64,000 nucleotides of DNA from NCBI RefSeq assembly GCF_018687275.1, contig NZ_CP061287.1, positions 2,046,001 through 2,110,000 of the forward strand, written 5' to 3'. The DNA comes from Polynucleobacter sp. MWH-Aus1W21 (GTDB lineage Bacteria; Pseudomonadota; Gammaproteobacteria; Burkholderiales; Burkholderiaceae). The translations under genes were made by a program, and so were the position numbers. Position 1 is the stretch's first letter, and the number at the start of each line of letters is the position of its first letter. Positions 16,059 through 25,579 of the stretch are shown piece after piece. The notes below the pieces were generated by a model. The model worked only from the letters and a program-made list of their open reading frames with translations, had not been told where the DNA came from and searched no databases.

Positions 16059-16456
16059 TAGTGACTTCCACAAGAATGACCGCCCGACTGTCCTGCCTGC
16101 ACCATAGGCGCATCACGATCAAGACCAGCAGCAGCCAATTTATCTAAATGCTCTTTCCATAACTGCTCTTGGTTTTCGCATAAAAAATACAAAAAATCCC
16201 ACGAATACAACCCTGAATCATGTCCATCGGAAAAACTTGGCTTCAGAGCATAGTGCCCAACAGGCTCAATGTTCGCAATCAAGACATCGCGCTTACCAGT
16301 TTGCAATGTTTCCTGTCCGGGTCCGTGACCTTGAACCTCAGCAGAGGGAGATAGAACTCTTAGAAACTCAAAGGGTAATTTATAAGTCCGACCATTCTCG
16401 TATGAGAGCTCTAACACCTTGGACTGTTGATGCACAACGATATTGCTTGGAATCAT
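16058..16456 (-). CDS. DUF971 (GBBH-like N-terminal domain) protein
   Basis: This 132-residue protein consists of a DUF971 domain (about 5-105), related to the N-terminal domain of gamma-butyrobetaine hydroxylase. It has LELSYENGRTYKLPFEFLRV and DGHDSGLYSWDFLYFL. The C-terminal tail, GQSGGHSCGSH, is rich in G, H and C and could bind a metal; this is inference. Both ends overlap neighbours as TAATG, so it is translationally coupled between the large oxidoreductase and ubiE. The family is often near ubiE or Fe-S genes but has no settled role. Confidence 0.85.
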   Translation of the reverse strand: MIPSNIVVHQQSKVLELSYENGRTYKLPFEFLRVLSPSAEVQGHGPGQETLQTGKRDVLIANIEPVGHYALKPSFSDGHDSGLYSWDFLYFLCENQEQLWKEHLDKLAAAGLDRDAPMVQAGQSGGHSCGSH

Positions 16457-19400
16457 TAAACGAGAACCCTCTCAATACCGCCTTGGTTTGCTTTAGCAAC
16501 GTAGTCCTGCATCCAGTCTTTGCCTAACAACTTCTGCGCCATCTCCACCACAATGTAATCCGCTGTAGTATCACTATCCGCGTCAAATCGTGTCAAACCT
16601 TGTAAGCAGGATGGGCAGCTAGTCAGCACTTTAACGTCGCCTGTGAAATCACCTTTACGCAATTCATTGGCAGCTTTTTCCATTTCAATCTGCTTGCGGA
16701 AACGCACTTGAGTAGAAATATCGGGACGAGTCACAGCCAACGTACCCGACTCGCCGCAGCAACGATCATTTTTAGCAATTGCTTTGCCATCCTCGAGTTG
16801 AATTAGCTCATTGACTGTCTTCAAGGGATCCTGCAACTTCATTGGTGAGTGACAAGGATCGTGGTACATGTACTTCACACCCGTGACGCCAGAGAGCTTG
16901 ACGCCCTTCTCAGCCAAGAACTCATGAATATCAATAATGCGGCAGCCAGGAAAAATCTGCTCAAACTGATAACCAGCCAACTGGTCATAACAAGTGCCGC
17001 AAGAAACTACAACGGTCTTGATGTCCAAATAATTCAAAGTATTAGCAACCCGATGGAATAACACACGGTTATCCGTGATCATCTTCTCAGCCTTATCAAA
17101 GTCACCATTACCGCGCTGTGGATAGCCGCAGCACAGGTAACCCGGAGGAAGAACAGTTTGTACGCCAACATTCCACAACATCGCTTGAGTAGCTAGCCCA
17201 ACTTGTGAGAACAAACGCTCGGAGCCACAACCCGGGAAATAAAACACAGCCTCGGTATCCGCAGTAGTCGTTTTAGGATCTCGAATAATCGGCACATAGT
17301 TCGCATCTTCAATATCCAACAATGCGCGCGCCGTCTTCTTCGGCAAATTACCAGGCATCTTCTTATTTACAAAGAAAATCACCTGCTCTTTAACGCTTGG
17401 CTTCCCTACAGTTGCAGGTGGATGAGCAGTTTGCTTTTTTGCAAACTTACGCAACACATCATTACCCAAGCGCTGTAACTTATAACCCCAACCAATCATC
17501 GTCTTGCGGGCAAGATGGATGCTTTCCGGGCTGGTGGCATTAAGGAAGAACATGGAAGCAGCCGTGCCAGGATTGAAACGTTGCTGACCCATCTTGCGTA
17601 ATAAATTACGCATATTCATGGTGACGTCACCAAAGTCGATTTTGACTGGACAAGGCGTCAAACACTTGTGACATACCGTGCAATGCGCAGCTACGTCATC
17701 AAACATTTCCCAATGACGAATTGAAACGCCACGGCGAGTTTGCTCTTCATACAAGAAGGCTTCAATCAATAGTGATGTTGCTAGGATTTTGTCACGCGGG
17801 CTGTAAAGCAGGTTTGCACGTGGTACATGAGTTGAGCAAACAGGCTTACATTTGCCGCAGCGCAAACAATCTTTCACACTGTCAGCAATTGCACCAATGT
17901 CACTTTGCTGCATGATGATCGACTCGTGACCCATCAAGCCAAAGCTTGGTGTGTAGGCCATACTGAGATCAGCATGTGGCATCAACTTGCCTTTATTGAA
18001 TCTACCTTCTGGATCTACGCGATTCTTATAGCTACGGAAGTCTTTAAGCTCGGCTTCAGTTAAATACTCTAATTTTGTAATGCCAATTCCGTGCTCGCCA
18101 GAAATAACGCCATCCAAAGAGCGGGCTAATTTCATAATGCGATCTACTGCACGATGCGCATCCTGAAGCATATCGTAGTCATCGGAGTTCACTGGAATAT
18201 TGGTGTGTACGTTTCCATCACCAGCATGCATGTGCAACGCTACGAATACGCGCTTGCGCAGAATATTTTTGTGAATAGCCTCCAACTCAGTGAGGATGGG
18301 CTCAAATGCCAGACCACCAAAGATGATGCGCAATTCTGAACGCACTTCTTCTTTCCAAGAAGCGCGCAAGCTGTAATTTTGTAGTTGCGGGAAATACGTA
18401 TCCATCTGAGTGAGCCAATCAGCCCACTTTCCACGAACCTTAGCAATTAAATCTAGCGCTTGCTGAACACGATCGCCCAAGATTTCTGCTGTTGGAATCT
18501 CATACTCAGCATCACTCTTACCAAGTGGTAGAGCGCTCTTTTTCAAGAAAGCCTCTAGACCATCGAGTACTTGCAGCTTATTTTTGAGAGAGAGCTCAAT
18601 ATTGATGCGATCAATACCATCGGTGTACTCGCCCATACGGGGCAAAGGAATTACGACGTCTTCATTGATCTTAAAGGCGTTTGTATGACGGGCAATCGCA
18701 GCTGTACGAGCGCGATCCAACCAAAACTTCTTACGCGCTTCTGCGCTAACGGCAATAAAGCCTTCGCCAACCCTTAAGTTAGCCATGCGTACTACTTCAC
18801 TAGTAGCTGCGGCTACAGCCTCTTCATCATCACCAGCAATATCGCCAATCAATACCATCTTCGGCAAACTATTGCGCTTAGATTTCGTTGAGTAACCAAC
18901 CGCTCTTAAATAACGATCATCTAAATGCTCAAGACCAGCCAAAATTGGCCCGCCTTGTTTGCTGAGACCGTCTAAGTAAGCCTTGATTTCTACAATGCTC
19001 GGAATAGCTTCGCGTGCTTGTCCAAAAAACTCCAAACAAACCGTCCGCATAAATTTAGGCATGCGATGCAAAACCCAAGTTGCACTGGTAATCAAACCAT
19101 CGCAACCTTCTTTTTGCACGCCAGGCAAACCAGATAAAAATTTATCAGTAACGTCTTTGCCTAAACCTTCTTTACGGAAACGTTTACCTTCAACTTCTAG
19201 CAATTCTGTTTTAAGAATGCGTTGACCAGGCTCATTATTTCCATCAGACCAAGTCAATTGAAAGCGCACCATTGCCACATCATGAATCTTGCCCATGTTG
19301 TGATCAAGACGTTCCACATCTAACCAATTGCCTTCTGGATCAACCATGCGCCAGCTAGCGAGATTATCTAAAGCCGTTCCCCAAAGAACTGCTTTTTTAC

Positions 19401-20295
19401 CACCAGCATTCATCGCAATATTGCCACCAATACAGCTAGCATCTGCGGAGGTAGGATCGACCGCAAACACAAGTCCAGCATGCTCCGCAGCATCTGATAC
19501 GCGGCGAGTAACAACACCCGCGCCCGTGAAGATGGTTGACACTTCGCGGTCAAGGCCAGGAAGTTTTTTAGCTTTGACACCGCCAATATCTTGCAACTTC
19601 TCAGTGTTAATGACTGCAGACATTGCATAGAGCGGAATTGCACCACCGGTATAACCAGTGCCGCCTCCACGAGGAATAATGGTCAAACCTAATTCAACAC
19701 AAGCTTTCACTAAACCCGGAATTTCGGATTCGTAGTCAGGCTTGAGAACGACGAGCGGAAACTCAACACGCCAGTCTGTTGCATCAGTAACATGAGCAGC
19801 ACGAGATACACCATCAAAACAAATATTGTCGGCAGCAGTGTGACGGCCCAACTCTTTGCGGGCACGCTTACGAGTTACTTCAACTTCTTTAAATCCATTT
19901 TCAAAATTTTCTATTGCGCGATAGGCAGCGCTTAATAAAATTTCCACTTGATCTGCAGAGTCGCCGCTATTGCGCTTCTTGACTTCGCCCAAGCGATGCC
20001 AGAGAGCATCGATTAATTGCTTGCGACGATTTGGACTATCGAGCAAATCATCTTGCAAGAATGGGTTACGTTGAACAACCCAGATATCACCCAGAATTTC
20101 AAATAACATCCGCGCAGAACGGCCAGTACGGCGAACGCCTCGTAAGTTATTTAGAACGCGCCATGACTCCTCGCCCAATAGACGAATAACAATCTCTCGA
20201 TCGGAAAAGGAGGTGTAGTTGTAGGGAATTTCACGCAGACGGGGGGAACCCGCCTCAGCGTCCAGCAACTGGTTCAAAGCTAGTGGGGCGTTCAT
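16456..20295 (-). CDS. Large FAD-linked oxidase fused to 4Fe-4S and CCG domains (GlcD-GlcF-like)
   Basis: This 1279-residue fusion has an N-terminal region of about 165 residues without a recognised fold, then an FAD_binding_4 domain with PRGGGTGYTGG (208-218), an FAD oxidase C-terminal domain to about 760 (HMHAGDGNVHTNIP, SGEHGIGITK), and a ferredoxin module near 812-885 with CLRCGKCKPVC and CTVCHKCLTPCP. Two cysteine-rich CCG domains (about 1018-1240) follow, with CCGYPQRG, SCGTCYDQL, CCGESGT and SCPSCLQG. This is the architecture of D-lactate, glycolate or D-2-hydroxyglutarate dehydrogenases merged into one chain. The substrate cannot be told. Similar fusions occur in betaproteobacteria (I recall the DUF3683 label). 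Confidence 0.87.
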   Translation of the reverse strand: MNAPLALNQLLDAEAGSPRLREIPYNYTSFSDREIVIRLLGEESWRVLNNLRGVRRTGRSARMLFEILGDIWVVQRNPFLQDDLLDSPNRRKQLIDALWHRLGEVKKRNSGDSADQVEILLSAAYRAIENFENGFKEVEVTRKRARKELGRHTAADNICFDGVSRAAHVTDATDWRVEFPLVVLKPDYESEIPGLVKACVELGLTIIPRGGGTGYTGGAIPLYAMSAVINTEKLQDIGGVKAKKLPGLDREVSTIFTGAGVVTRRVSDAAEHAGLVFAVDPTSADASCIGGNIAMNAGGKKAVLWGTALDNLASWRMVDPEGNWLDVERLDHNMGKIHDVAMVRFQLTWSDGNNEPGQRILKTELLEVEGKRFRKEGLGKDVTDKFLSGLPGVQKEGCDGLITSATWVLHRMPKFMRTVCLEFFGQAREAIPSIVEIKAYLDGLSKQGGPILAGLEHLDDRYLRAVGYSTKSKRNSLPKMVLIGDIAGDDEEAVAAATSEVVRMANLRVGEGFIAVSAEARKKFWLDRARTAAIARHTNAFKINEDVVIPLPRMGEYTDGIDRINIELSLKNKLQVLDGLEAFLKKSALPLGKSDAEYEIPTAEILGDRVQQALDLIAKVRGKWADWLTQMDTYFPQLQNYSLRASWKEEVRSELRIIFGGLAFEPILTELEAIHKNILRKRVFVALHMHAGDGNVHTNIPVNSDDYDMLQDAHRAVDRIMKLARSLDGVISGEHGIGITKLEYLTEAELKDFRSYKNRVDPEGRFNKGKLMPHADLSMAYTPSFGLMGHESIIMQQSDIGAIADSVKDCLRCGKCKPVCSTHVPRANLLYSPRDKILATSLLIEAFLYEEQTRRGVSIRHWEMFDDVAAHCTVCHKCLTPCPVKIDFGDVTMNMRNLLRKMGQQRFNPGTAASMFFLNATSPESIHLARKTMIGWGYKLQRLGNDVLRKFAKKQTAHPPATVGKPSVKEQVIFFVNKKMPGNLPKKTARALLDIEDANYVPIIRDPKTTTADTEAVFYFPGCGSERLFSQVGLATQAMLWNVGVQTVLPPGYLCCGYPQRGNGDFDKAEKMITDNRVLFHRVANTLNYLDIKTVVVSCGTCYDQLAGYQFEQIFPGCRIIDIHEFLAEKGVKLSGVTGVKYMYHDPCHSPMKLQDPLKTVNELIQLEDGKAIAKNDRCCGESGTLAVTRPDISTQVRFRKQIEMEKAANELRKGDFTGDVKVLTSCPSCLQGLTRFDADSDTTADYIVVEMAQKLLGKDWMQDYVAKANQGGIERVLV

Positions 20296-20363
20296 AGCGA
20301 CATATTTGATAAATAAGCATTTTAATAGAGCAATCCTGATACTGGCAGTATTCCAAGAAAGCT

Positions 20364-20408
20364 GCTCCTAAATTAGATAAACCCTTGCAAATCTAAGGGC
20401 TTAGGAGC
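20364..20408 (+). promoter_or_regulatory. Structured leader before ilvA
   Basis: GCTCCTAA (20364-20371) pairs with TTAGGAGC (20401-20408), and TTAGAT (20373-20378) with ATCTAA (20391-20396). A competing CCCTT/AAGGG hairpin (20382-20399) shares bases with the inner stem. It ends 21 nt before the ilvA start. It could be a 5'-leader control element or an operator; no leader peptide or T tract is evident. Confidence 0.45.
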
Positions 20409-20429
20409 CATCCGTGGTACGCTCATTGG

Positions 20430-21950
20430 ATGGCAACGAACTATTTAAAGAAAATTTTATCGGCTCGCGTCTATGATGTAGCCAGAGAAACCGAACTTCA
20501 GCCCGCCCCCGAGCTGACAAAACGTTTGGGCAACCAGGTTCTCCTTAAAAGGGAAGATAACCAACCGGTTTTCTCCTTCAAACTGCGTGGCGCCTACAAC
20601 AAAATGGCCCATTTACCCCCGGAAGCCTTAAAACGCGGGGTTATCGCAGCTTCCGCAGGTAATCATGCCCAAGGTGTTGCCCTATCGGCAGCCAAAATGA
20701 AGTGCAAAGCCGTAATCGTGATGCCGGTGACCACTCCTAGCGTCAAAATTGATGCGGTTAAGGCTCGAGGCGGATCTTGGGTCGAAATCATCCTTCATGG
20801 CGAATCCTATAGTGATGCTTTCAAGCATTCTGAAGTTTTAGGCAAAAAACGGGGTCTCACTTTCGTTCATCCATTCGACGATCCGGATGTCATTGCAGGA
20901 CAGGGAACCATTGCCCATGAAATTTTTACCCAATATGAAAAACCAATCGATGCGGTATTTGTAGCTATTGGTGGCGGTGGCCTAATTGCAGGTATTGGCG
21001 AATACATCAAAGCAGTTAGTCCAAAGACAAAAGTAATTGGCGTTCAAGCCTCAGACTCAGATGCCATGAATCAATCACTCAAGGCGAATAAGCGCATTGA
21101 GATGAAAGATGTTGGCTTATTCTCAGACGGCACTGCTGTGAAACTCGTCGGCAAAGAAACATTCCGCATTTGCAAAAAAGTAGTCGATGAAATTATCACC
21201 GTCGATACAGATGAAATCTGTGCAGCGATTAATGATGTCTTCACCGATACTCGCAGCATTCTGGAGCCCGCTGGCGCACTTGCCATTGCTGGAATGAAGA
21301 AGTACGTTGAGAAAAAACGGATCAAGAAGAAAACCCTAGTGGCTGTGGCTTGCGGGGCTAATATGAACTTTAGCCGCCTGCGCTTTGTAGCTGAACGCGC
21401 AGACGTTGGCGAGTTCCGCGAAGCCGTATTTGCAGTGACAATTCCTGAGGAGCGCGGCTCCTTCAAACGCTTCTGCGAATTGCTTGGCAAACGCAATGTA
21501 ACTGAATTTAACTATCGCATTGGCGACCAAAGTGAAGCGCATATTTTTGTTGGTATCAGCACACAAAAAGCTGGCGATAGCGAAACAATTTCAAAGCATT
21601 TTCGTAAAGCGAAGTTTGCAACGATTGACCTGACTCACGACGAATTAGCAAAGTCACATTTACGTCATATGGTGGGCGGACACTCTGCGCTTGCCAAAGA
21701 TGAGCTGCTTTATCGTTTTGAGTTCCCAGAGCGTCCAGGCGCTTTGATGAAGTTTTTAACCAGCATGGCACCTAACTGGAATATCAGTTTGTTCCACTAC
21801 CGCAACCATGGTGCTGACTATGGACGCATTCTAGTTGGCCTACAGGTACCCAAAAATGAACAAAAGAAGTTCCAAAGCTTCTTGGCTGGCCTGGGCTATC
21901 CACACTGGGATGAGAGTAACAATCCTGCATATCGTCTATTCCTGAAATAA
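20430..21950 (+). CDS. ilvA: Threonine ammonia-lyase, biosynthetic
   Basis: This PLP enzyme converts threonine to 2-oxobutyrate and commits carbon to isoleucine. The PLP lysine is K51 in FSFKLRGAY, the phosphate loop is GGGGLIAGIG near 184, and SAGNHAQGVA lies near 75. Residues from about 330 form two ACT-like regulatory domains, giving the long form (506 residues) that is feedback-inhibited by isoleucine in E. coli. It heads a plus-strand operon with the 5'-nucleotidase (13 bp) and queF (8 bp). Confidence 0.96.
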   Translation: MATNYLKKILSARVYDVARETELQPAPELTKRLGNQVLLKREDNQPVFSFKLRGAYNKMAHLPPEALKRGVIAASAGNHAQGVALSAAKMKCKAVIVMPVTTPSVKIDAVKARGGSWVEIILHGESYSDAFKHSEVLGKKRGLTFVHPFDDPDVIAGQGTIAHEIFTQYEKPIDAVFVAIGGGGLIAGIGEYIKAVSPKTKVIGVQASDSDAMNQSLKANKRIEMKDVGLFSDGTAVKLVGKETFRICKKVVDEIITVDTDEICAAINDVFTDTRSILEPAGALAIAGMKKYVEKKRIKKKTLVAVACGANMNFSRLRFVAERADVGEFREAVFAVTIPEERGSFKRFCELLGKRNVTEFNYRIGDQSEAHIFVGISTQKAGDSETISKHFRKAKFATIDLTHDELAKSHLRHMVGGHSALAKDELLYRFEFPERPGALMKFLTSMAPNWNISLFHYRNHGADYGRILVGLQVPKNEQKKFQSFLAGLGYPHWDESNNPAYRLFLK

Positions 21951-21963
21951 GTCCAATTTAAAG

Positions 21964-22872
21964 ATGTCATACACACTCACCGGAAAACTTGTCGTCGCGA
22001 TCTCTTCGCGCGCCCTGTTTGATTTCGAAGAAGAGAACCGTATCTTCGAATCTACCGATGACAGTGCTTATATGAAATTACAGCTTGAGCGTCTGGGTGC
22101 GGCAGCCCAAAAAGGGGTAGCCTTTCCACTGGTTAAGAAACTGCTCGCTTTTAATGAAGAAGGTGAGCAGCGTGTTGAGGTAGTGATTCTCTCTCGTAAC
22201 GATCCTGTGAGTGGTCTACGAGTCTTCCGTTCTGCAGAGCATCACGGATTGCATCTTGAACGCGGCGTATTCACTAGAGGTCGCCCTCCGTACCATTACC
22301 TACGCTCACTTCACGCCAACCTTTTCTTATCTGCAAATGAAGATGATGTACGTGCAACGATTGATGCTGGATTTCCTGCGGCGCGTGTATTTCCAGAGTC
22401 CAGCAAAACTGCTGAATCTCATCCCAATGAAATTCGTATCGCATTTGACGGAGACGCGGTACTGTTTTCCGACGAAGCTGAGCAAGTGTTTCAGAAAAAA
22501 GGTCTCGAAGCTTTTGTAGACCATGAGAGCAAGAAGGTTGATATTCCATTGCCTCCAGGCCCATTCAAGCCATTGCTCGAAGCTCTCCACAGACTGCAAC
22601 GCTCCACCAGTGAAAATGGCATGCGCATTCGTACGGCACTAGTGACGGCACGCTCCGCTCCCGCACACGAACGTGCTATTCGCACTCTGATGGCATGGGG
22701 TATTGATGTGGATGAGGCGATGTTCTTGGGTGGACTTTCCAAGAGTGAGTTCCTACGAGAATTTGAGCCAGACTTCTTCTTTGACGATCAAACTGGTCAT
22801 TGCCAATCTGCCGCATCTGTTGCGCCAACAGGTCACGTAGTATCGGGTGTATCTAATAAGCCTAAGAAATAA
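21964..22872 (+). CDS. 5'-nucleotidase (cytosolic NT5C1-like family)
   Basis: The 302-residue protein matches the PF06189-type nucleotidase family, which dephosphorylates nucleoside monophosphates. It has VVAISSRALFDFEEENRIF (about 8-26), VEVVILSRNDPVSGLRVF near 68, the acidic motif FDGDAVLFSDEAE near 161, and a terminal FFFDDQTGHCQSA. No signal peptide is present. It lies in the ilvA-queF operon; a link to nucleotide salvage for the GTP-derived queuosine pathway is only a guess. Confidence 0.83.
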   Translation: MSYTLTGKLVVAISSRALFDFEEENRIFESTDDSAYMKLQLERLGAAAQKGVAFPLVKKLLAFNEEGEQRVEVVILSRNDPVSGLRVFRSAEHHGLHLERGVFTRGRPPYHYLRSLHANLFLSANEDDVRATIDAGFPAARVFPESSKTAESHPNEIRIAFDGDAVLFSDEAEQVFQKKGLEAFVDHESKKVDIPLPPGPFKPLLEALHRLQRSTSENGMRIRTALVTARSAPAHERAIRTLMAWGIDVDEAMFLGGLSKSEFLREFEPDFFFDDQTGHCQSAASVAPTGHVVSGVSNKPKK

Positions 22873-22880
22873 AATAATTC

Positions 22881-23708
22881 ATGGCAACACTACCGCTCGG
22901 ACAATCTACACAATATCCAGATCAATATGATCCGAGTTTGTTATTTCCCATTCCAAGATCTGAGAACCGGAAGAAGCTAGCTATCAAAGAAAATCAAGCG
23001 TTGCCGTTTGTTGGAGTGGATATTTGGAACGCTTTTGAACTGAGCTGGCTCAATAAAAAAGGGAAGCCTCAAATTGCCTTGGCTGAGTTTCAGATTCCTG
23101 CAGACTCGCCTAATATGATTGAGTCTAAATCGTTCAAGCTCTATCTCAATAGCCTCAACAGCGCACGCTTTGAAGACGAGAATGAAGTGAAAGAGCGGCT
23201 CATTACAGACTTATCTGCGGTTGCTGGTAGCAAGATCACAACACGTATCAACCCTACGGAAGTAATCTCAAAAAAAGGTATGCAAGAAATGGGTGGCATC
23301 TTAATGGATCGCCTGGATATTGAGATTGATCCAAACCTGCCTGCTGACCCAAGCCTATTGGGCGTGAATGAATCCTTTGGCCCGATAGAGCAATGTCTTG
23401 TTTCTCACTTACTCAAATCTAATTGCCCAGTCACGGGCCAACCAGATTGGGCAAGTGTACAAATTCGTTACCAAGGTAGGCCAATTCTGGAAGAAGGTTT
23501 ATTGCGCTACCTGATTGGCTTTAGACAGCTTGGTGAGTTCCATGAGCATTGCGTAGAAACTATTTTTACGGATATCAAGCGTCAGTGCAAACCAGAGAAG
23601 CTTTCTGTGTATGCGCGCTATACAAGACGTGGTGGATTAGATATCAACCCATTTCGCACTGATCACAACTCGCCGTGGCCTGAAAATATTCGTCACTCAA
23701 GACAGTAA
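22881..23708 (+). CDS. queF: NADPH-dependent 7-cyano-7-deazaguanine reductase (type II)
   Basis: QueF reduces the nitrile preQ0 to preQ1 for queuosine in tRNA. The QueF signature ESKSFKLY is at 81-88, and the nucleophilic cysteine is C182 in KSNCPVTGQPDW. The 275 residues are the long, two-half form in which signature and cysteine lie in different T-fold halves. It is last in the ilvA operon, followed by a terminator. Confidence 0.96.
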   Translation: MATLPLGQSTQYPDQYDPSLLFPIPRSENRKKLAIKENQALPFVGVDIWNAFELSWLNKKGKPQIALAEFQIPADSPNMIESKSFKLYLNSLNSARFEDENEVKERLITDLSAVAGSKITTRINPTEVISKKGMQEMGGILMDRLDIEIDPNLPADPSLLGVNESFGPIEQCLVSHLLKSNCPVTGQPDWASVQIRYQGRPILEEGLLRYLIGFRQLGEFHEHCVETIFTDIKRQCKPEKLSVYARYTRRGGLDINPFRTDHNSPWPENIRHSRQ

Positions 23709-23740
23709 ATAAATTACTCAGTTTTAAAAGTAGACAAATA

Positions 23741-23775
23741 AAAACCCCTTGTAGGTAATCCTAAAAGGGGTTTTT
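23741..23775. terminator. Bidirectional terminator between queF and ssb
   Basis: AAAACCCCTT pairs with AAGGGGTTTT across a 14-nt loop, with T runs on both strands. It serves the converging queF and ssb transcripts. Confidence 0.85.
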
Positions 23776-23821
23776 GCTATTCAACTCACCAAGTAACAAC
23801 TAGCGAGTTATTTAGTAATGC

Positions 23822-24277
23822 TTAAAACGGAATATCGTCGTCCATTGCGCCCAATGATGCAGCGCTTGATGCCGCTGGAGCAGACTGCTCAGCCGGCTTT
23901 GAGCGGCTATAGCTTTCACCACCATCACCACCGCCACCAACTGGCTTGCCACCAAGCATTTGCATAGTTTCTGCAACGATCTCTGTGGAATACTTTTCTT
24001 GGCCACTAGCGTCAGTCCATTTACGAGTACGCAAACGACCTTCAACGTAAACCTGTGAACCTTTTTTGAGGTACTGACCAGCGATTTCTGCAAGCTTGCC
24101 AAAGAATGCAACGCGGTGCCATTCTGTGGTTTCTTTCATTTCGCCAGTTTGCTTATCTTTGTAGCGATCTGATGTTGCTACTGAAATGTTTGTAACAGCG
24201 TCGCCGCTTGGCATGTAACGTGTTTCTGGATCGCGTCCTACGTTACCTACGATGATGACTTTATTTACCGAAGCCAT
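23822..24277 (-). CDS. ssb: Single-stranded DNA-binding protein
   Basis: SSB coats single-stranded DNA during replication, repair and recombination. The OB fold fills residues 1-110 (NKVIIVGNVGRDPETRYMPSG, TEWHRVAFFGKLAEIAGQYL). A Gly/Ser/Ala-rich linker follows, and the acidic tip DDDIPF (146-151) recruits partner proteins. The 151 residues are normal. It stands 80 bp downstream of the MFS gene on the same strand, with uvrA divergent beyond it, a neighbourhood shared with many betaproteobacteria. Confidence 0.98.
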   Translation of the reverse strand: MASVNKVIIVGNVGRDPETRYMPSGDAVTNISVATSDRYKDKQTGEMKETTEWHRVAFFGKLAEIAGQYLKKGSQVYVEGRLRTRKWTDASGQEKYSTEIVAETMQMLGGKPVGGGGDGGESYSRSKPAEQSAPAASSAASLGAMDDDIPF

Positions 24278-24357
24278 GTTGTCTCCCGAAGAAAAATACT
24301 ACCGTTATTACTACTAAAAATAAACTGCTCGCTTTTATTTAATCTATGAAGCTGCGG

Positions 24358-25542
24358 TTATGTCTTTGTGGCTACATCCTTTGAATCTGTTGCTCTCGTT
24401 GGCATTTCACCCATCGACCAAGCAATTATAAGCCAGCAAACTAGGAGCGCCGCGCCCATTGCAAAGACCGATAAATCACCATGGCTATCCATCAAATAAC
24501 CTCCAAATGCAGCCCCTGTAAAGAGTCCAATGGATTGGGTGGTGTTGTAAACACCTAATGCTGTACCCTTGGATTCTTTAGCAAAACGTGACACCAAAGA
24601 GGGTTGTAAGGCTTCGAGTAAATTAAAGCCTACAAAATAAACTAGTAATGCACCCGCAATCATCATTACTGAATTTGCTTGCGTAAAGATCAATTCTGCA
24701 ACTAGCAATGAAACAATTGCGATCAAAAGAACGGTTCTTAATTTCTGCTTCTTCTCGCCATAAATAATTGCAGGGGCCATGAAGAAAAACGATAGCAGCA
24801 CTACTGGTAAATAGATTTCCCAATGTGATGAGAGCGGTAAACCAGCTTGCACTAAAAGTCTTGGTACTACTAAGAACATAGCCACCTGGGTTGCATGCAA
24901 TACAAATACACCAATATTTAAACGCATCAACTCAGGGCGGAAAAAGACTTCCTTCAAAGAAGCTTGCTGAACTTTTACTTCAGGCTTATTTGTGGGTAGC
25001 ACGTAGTAAGTGACGAACATTGCAACTACGCCCAATACCGCCAGAACAATAAAAATTCCACTAAGACTAATGGCGCGATAAATTGGTGCTGCAATAACTA
25101 ATGACAATGCAAATGACAGGGCAATACTGCCGCCAACTAAGGCCATGGCTCGGGTGCGGACTTGCTCTCGGGTTAAATCAGCCACCCAGGCTGAGATAGC
25201 AGCTGAAACCGCTCCGGCACCCATAATTCCGCGGCCAATCGCAATCCACAACAAATCATCTTTGGCGGCACAAATCAGAGCGCCAGCTACAAATAAGGAC
25301 AGACCCCATAAAACAACTGGTTTACGCCCAATTCGGTCAGATAAACGGCCTAAAGGGATATAAAAACAGGCCTGAACAATATTGAAGATTCCGAGGGTCA
25401 AGCCCACCCAAAGGGCATGCTCACCGCCCGGCAAGCCTCGCGCATGAATGCTGAAGATGGGCAATAGCAGAAATAAGCCCAACATACGGAGGCCAAAGAT
25501 GCCTGCTAAGGCCAGAGTGGAGCGGAGTTCAGAAGGATTCAT
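24358..25542 (-). CDS. MFS transporter
   Basis: The 394-residue inner-membrane protein has about twelve hydrophobic helices. The MFS loop 2-3 signature reads GRLSDRIGRKPVVLWG (about 64-79), and a second-half counterpart is FNLLEALQPSLVSRFAKESKGTALGVYN near 310. A conserved GRGIMGAGAV in helix 4 resembles drug-efflux-type members. The substrate is not deducible. It is divergent from uvrA with a 37 bp gap, and related genomes keep the ssb-MFS-uvrA order, suggesting a conserved though unexplained neighbourhood. Confidence 0.88.
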   Translation of the reverse strand: MNPSELRSTLALAGIFGLRMLGLFLLLPIFSIHARGLPGGEHALWVGLTLGIFNIVQACFYIPLGRLSDRIGRKPVVLWGLSLFVAGALICAAKDDLLWIAIGRGIMGAGAVSAAISAWVADLTREQVRTRAMALVGGSIALSFALSLVIAAPIYRAISLSGIFIVLAVLGVVAMFVTYYVLPTNKPEVKVQQASLKEVFFRPELMRLNIGVFVLHATQVAMFLVVPRLLVQAGLPLSSHWEIYLPVVLLSFFFMAPAIIYGEKKQKLRTVLLIAIVSLLVAELIFTQANSVMMIAGALLVYFVGFNLLEALQPSLVSRFAKESKGTALGVYNTTQSIGLFTGAAFGGYLMDSHGDLSVFAMGAALLVCWLIIAWSMGEMPTRATDSKDVATKT

Positions 25543-25579
25543 GGGAAAGAGCTATATTAACAAGTTACGCTAAAAAATC

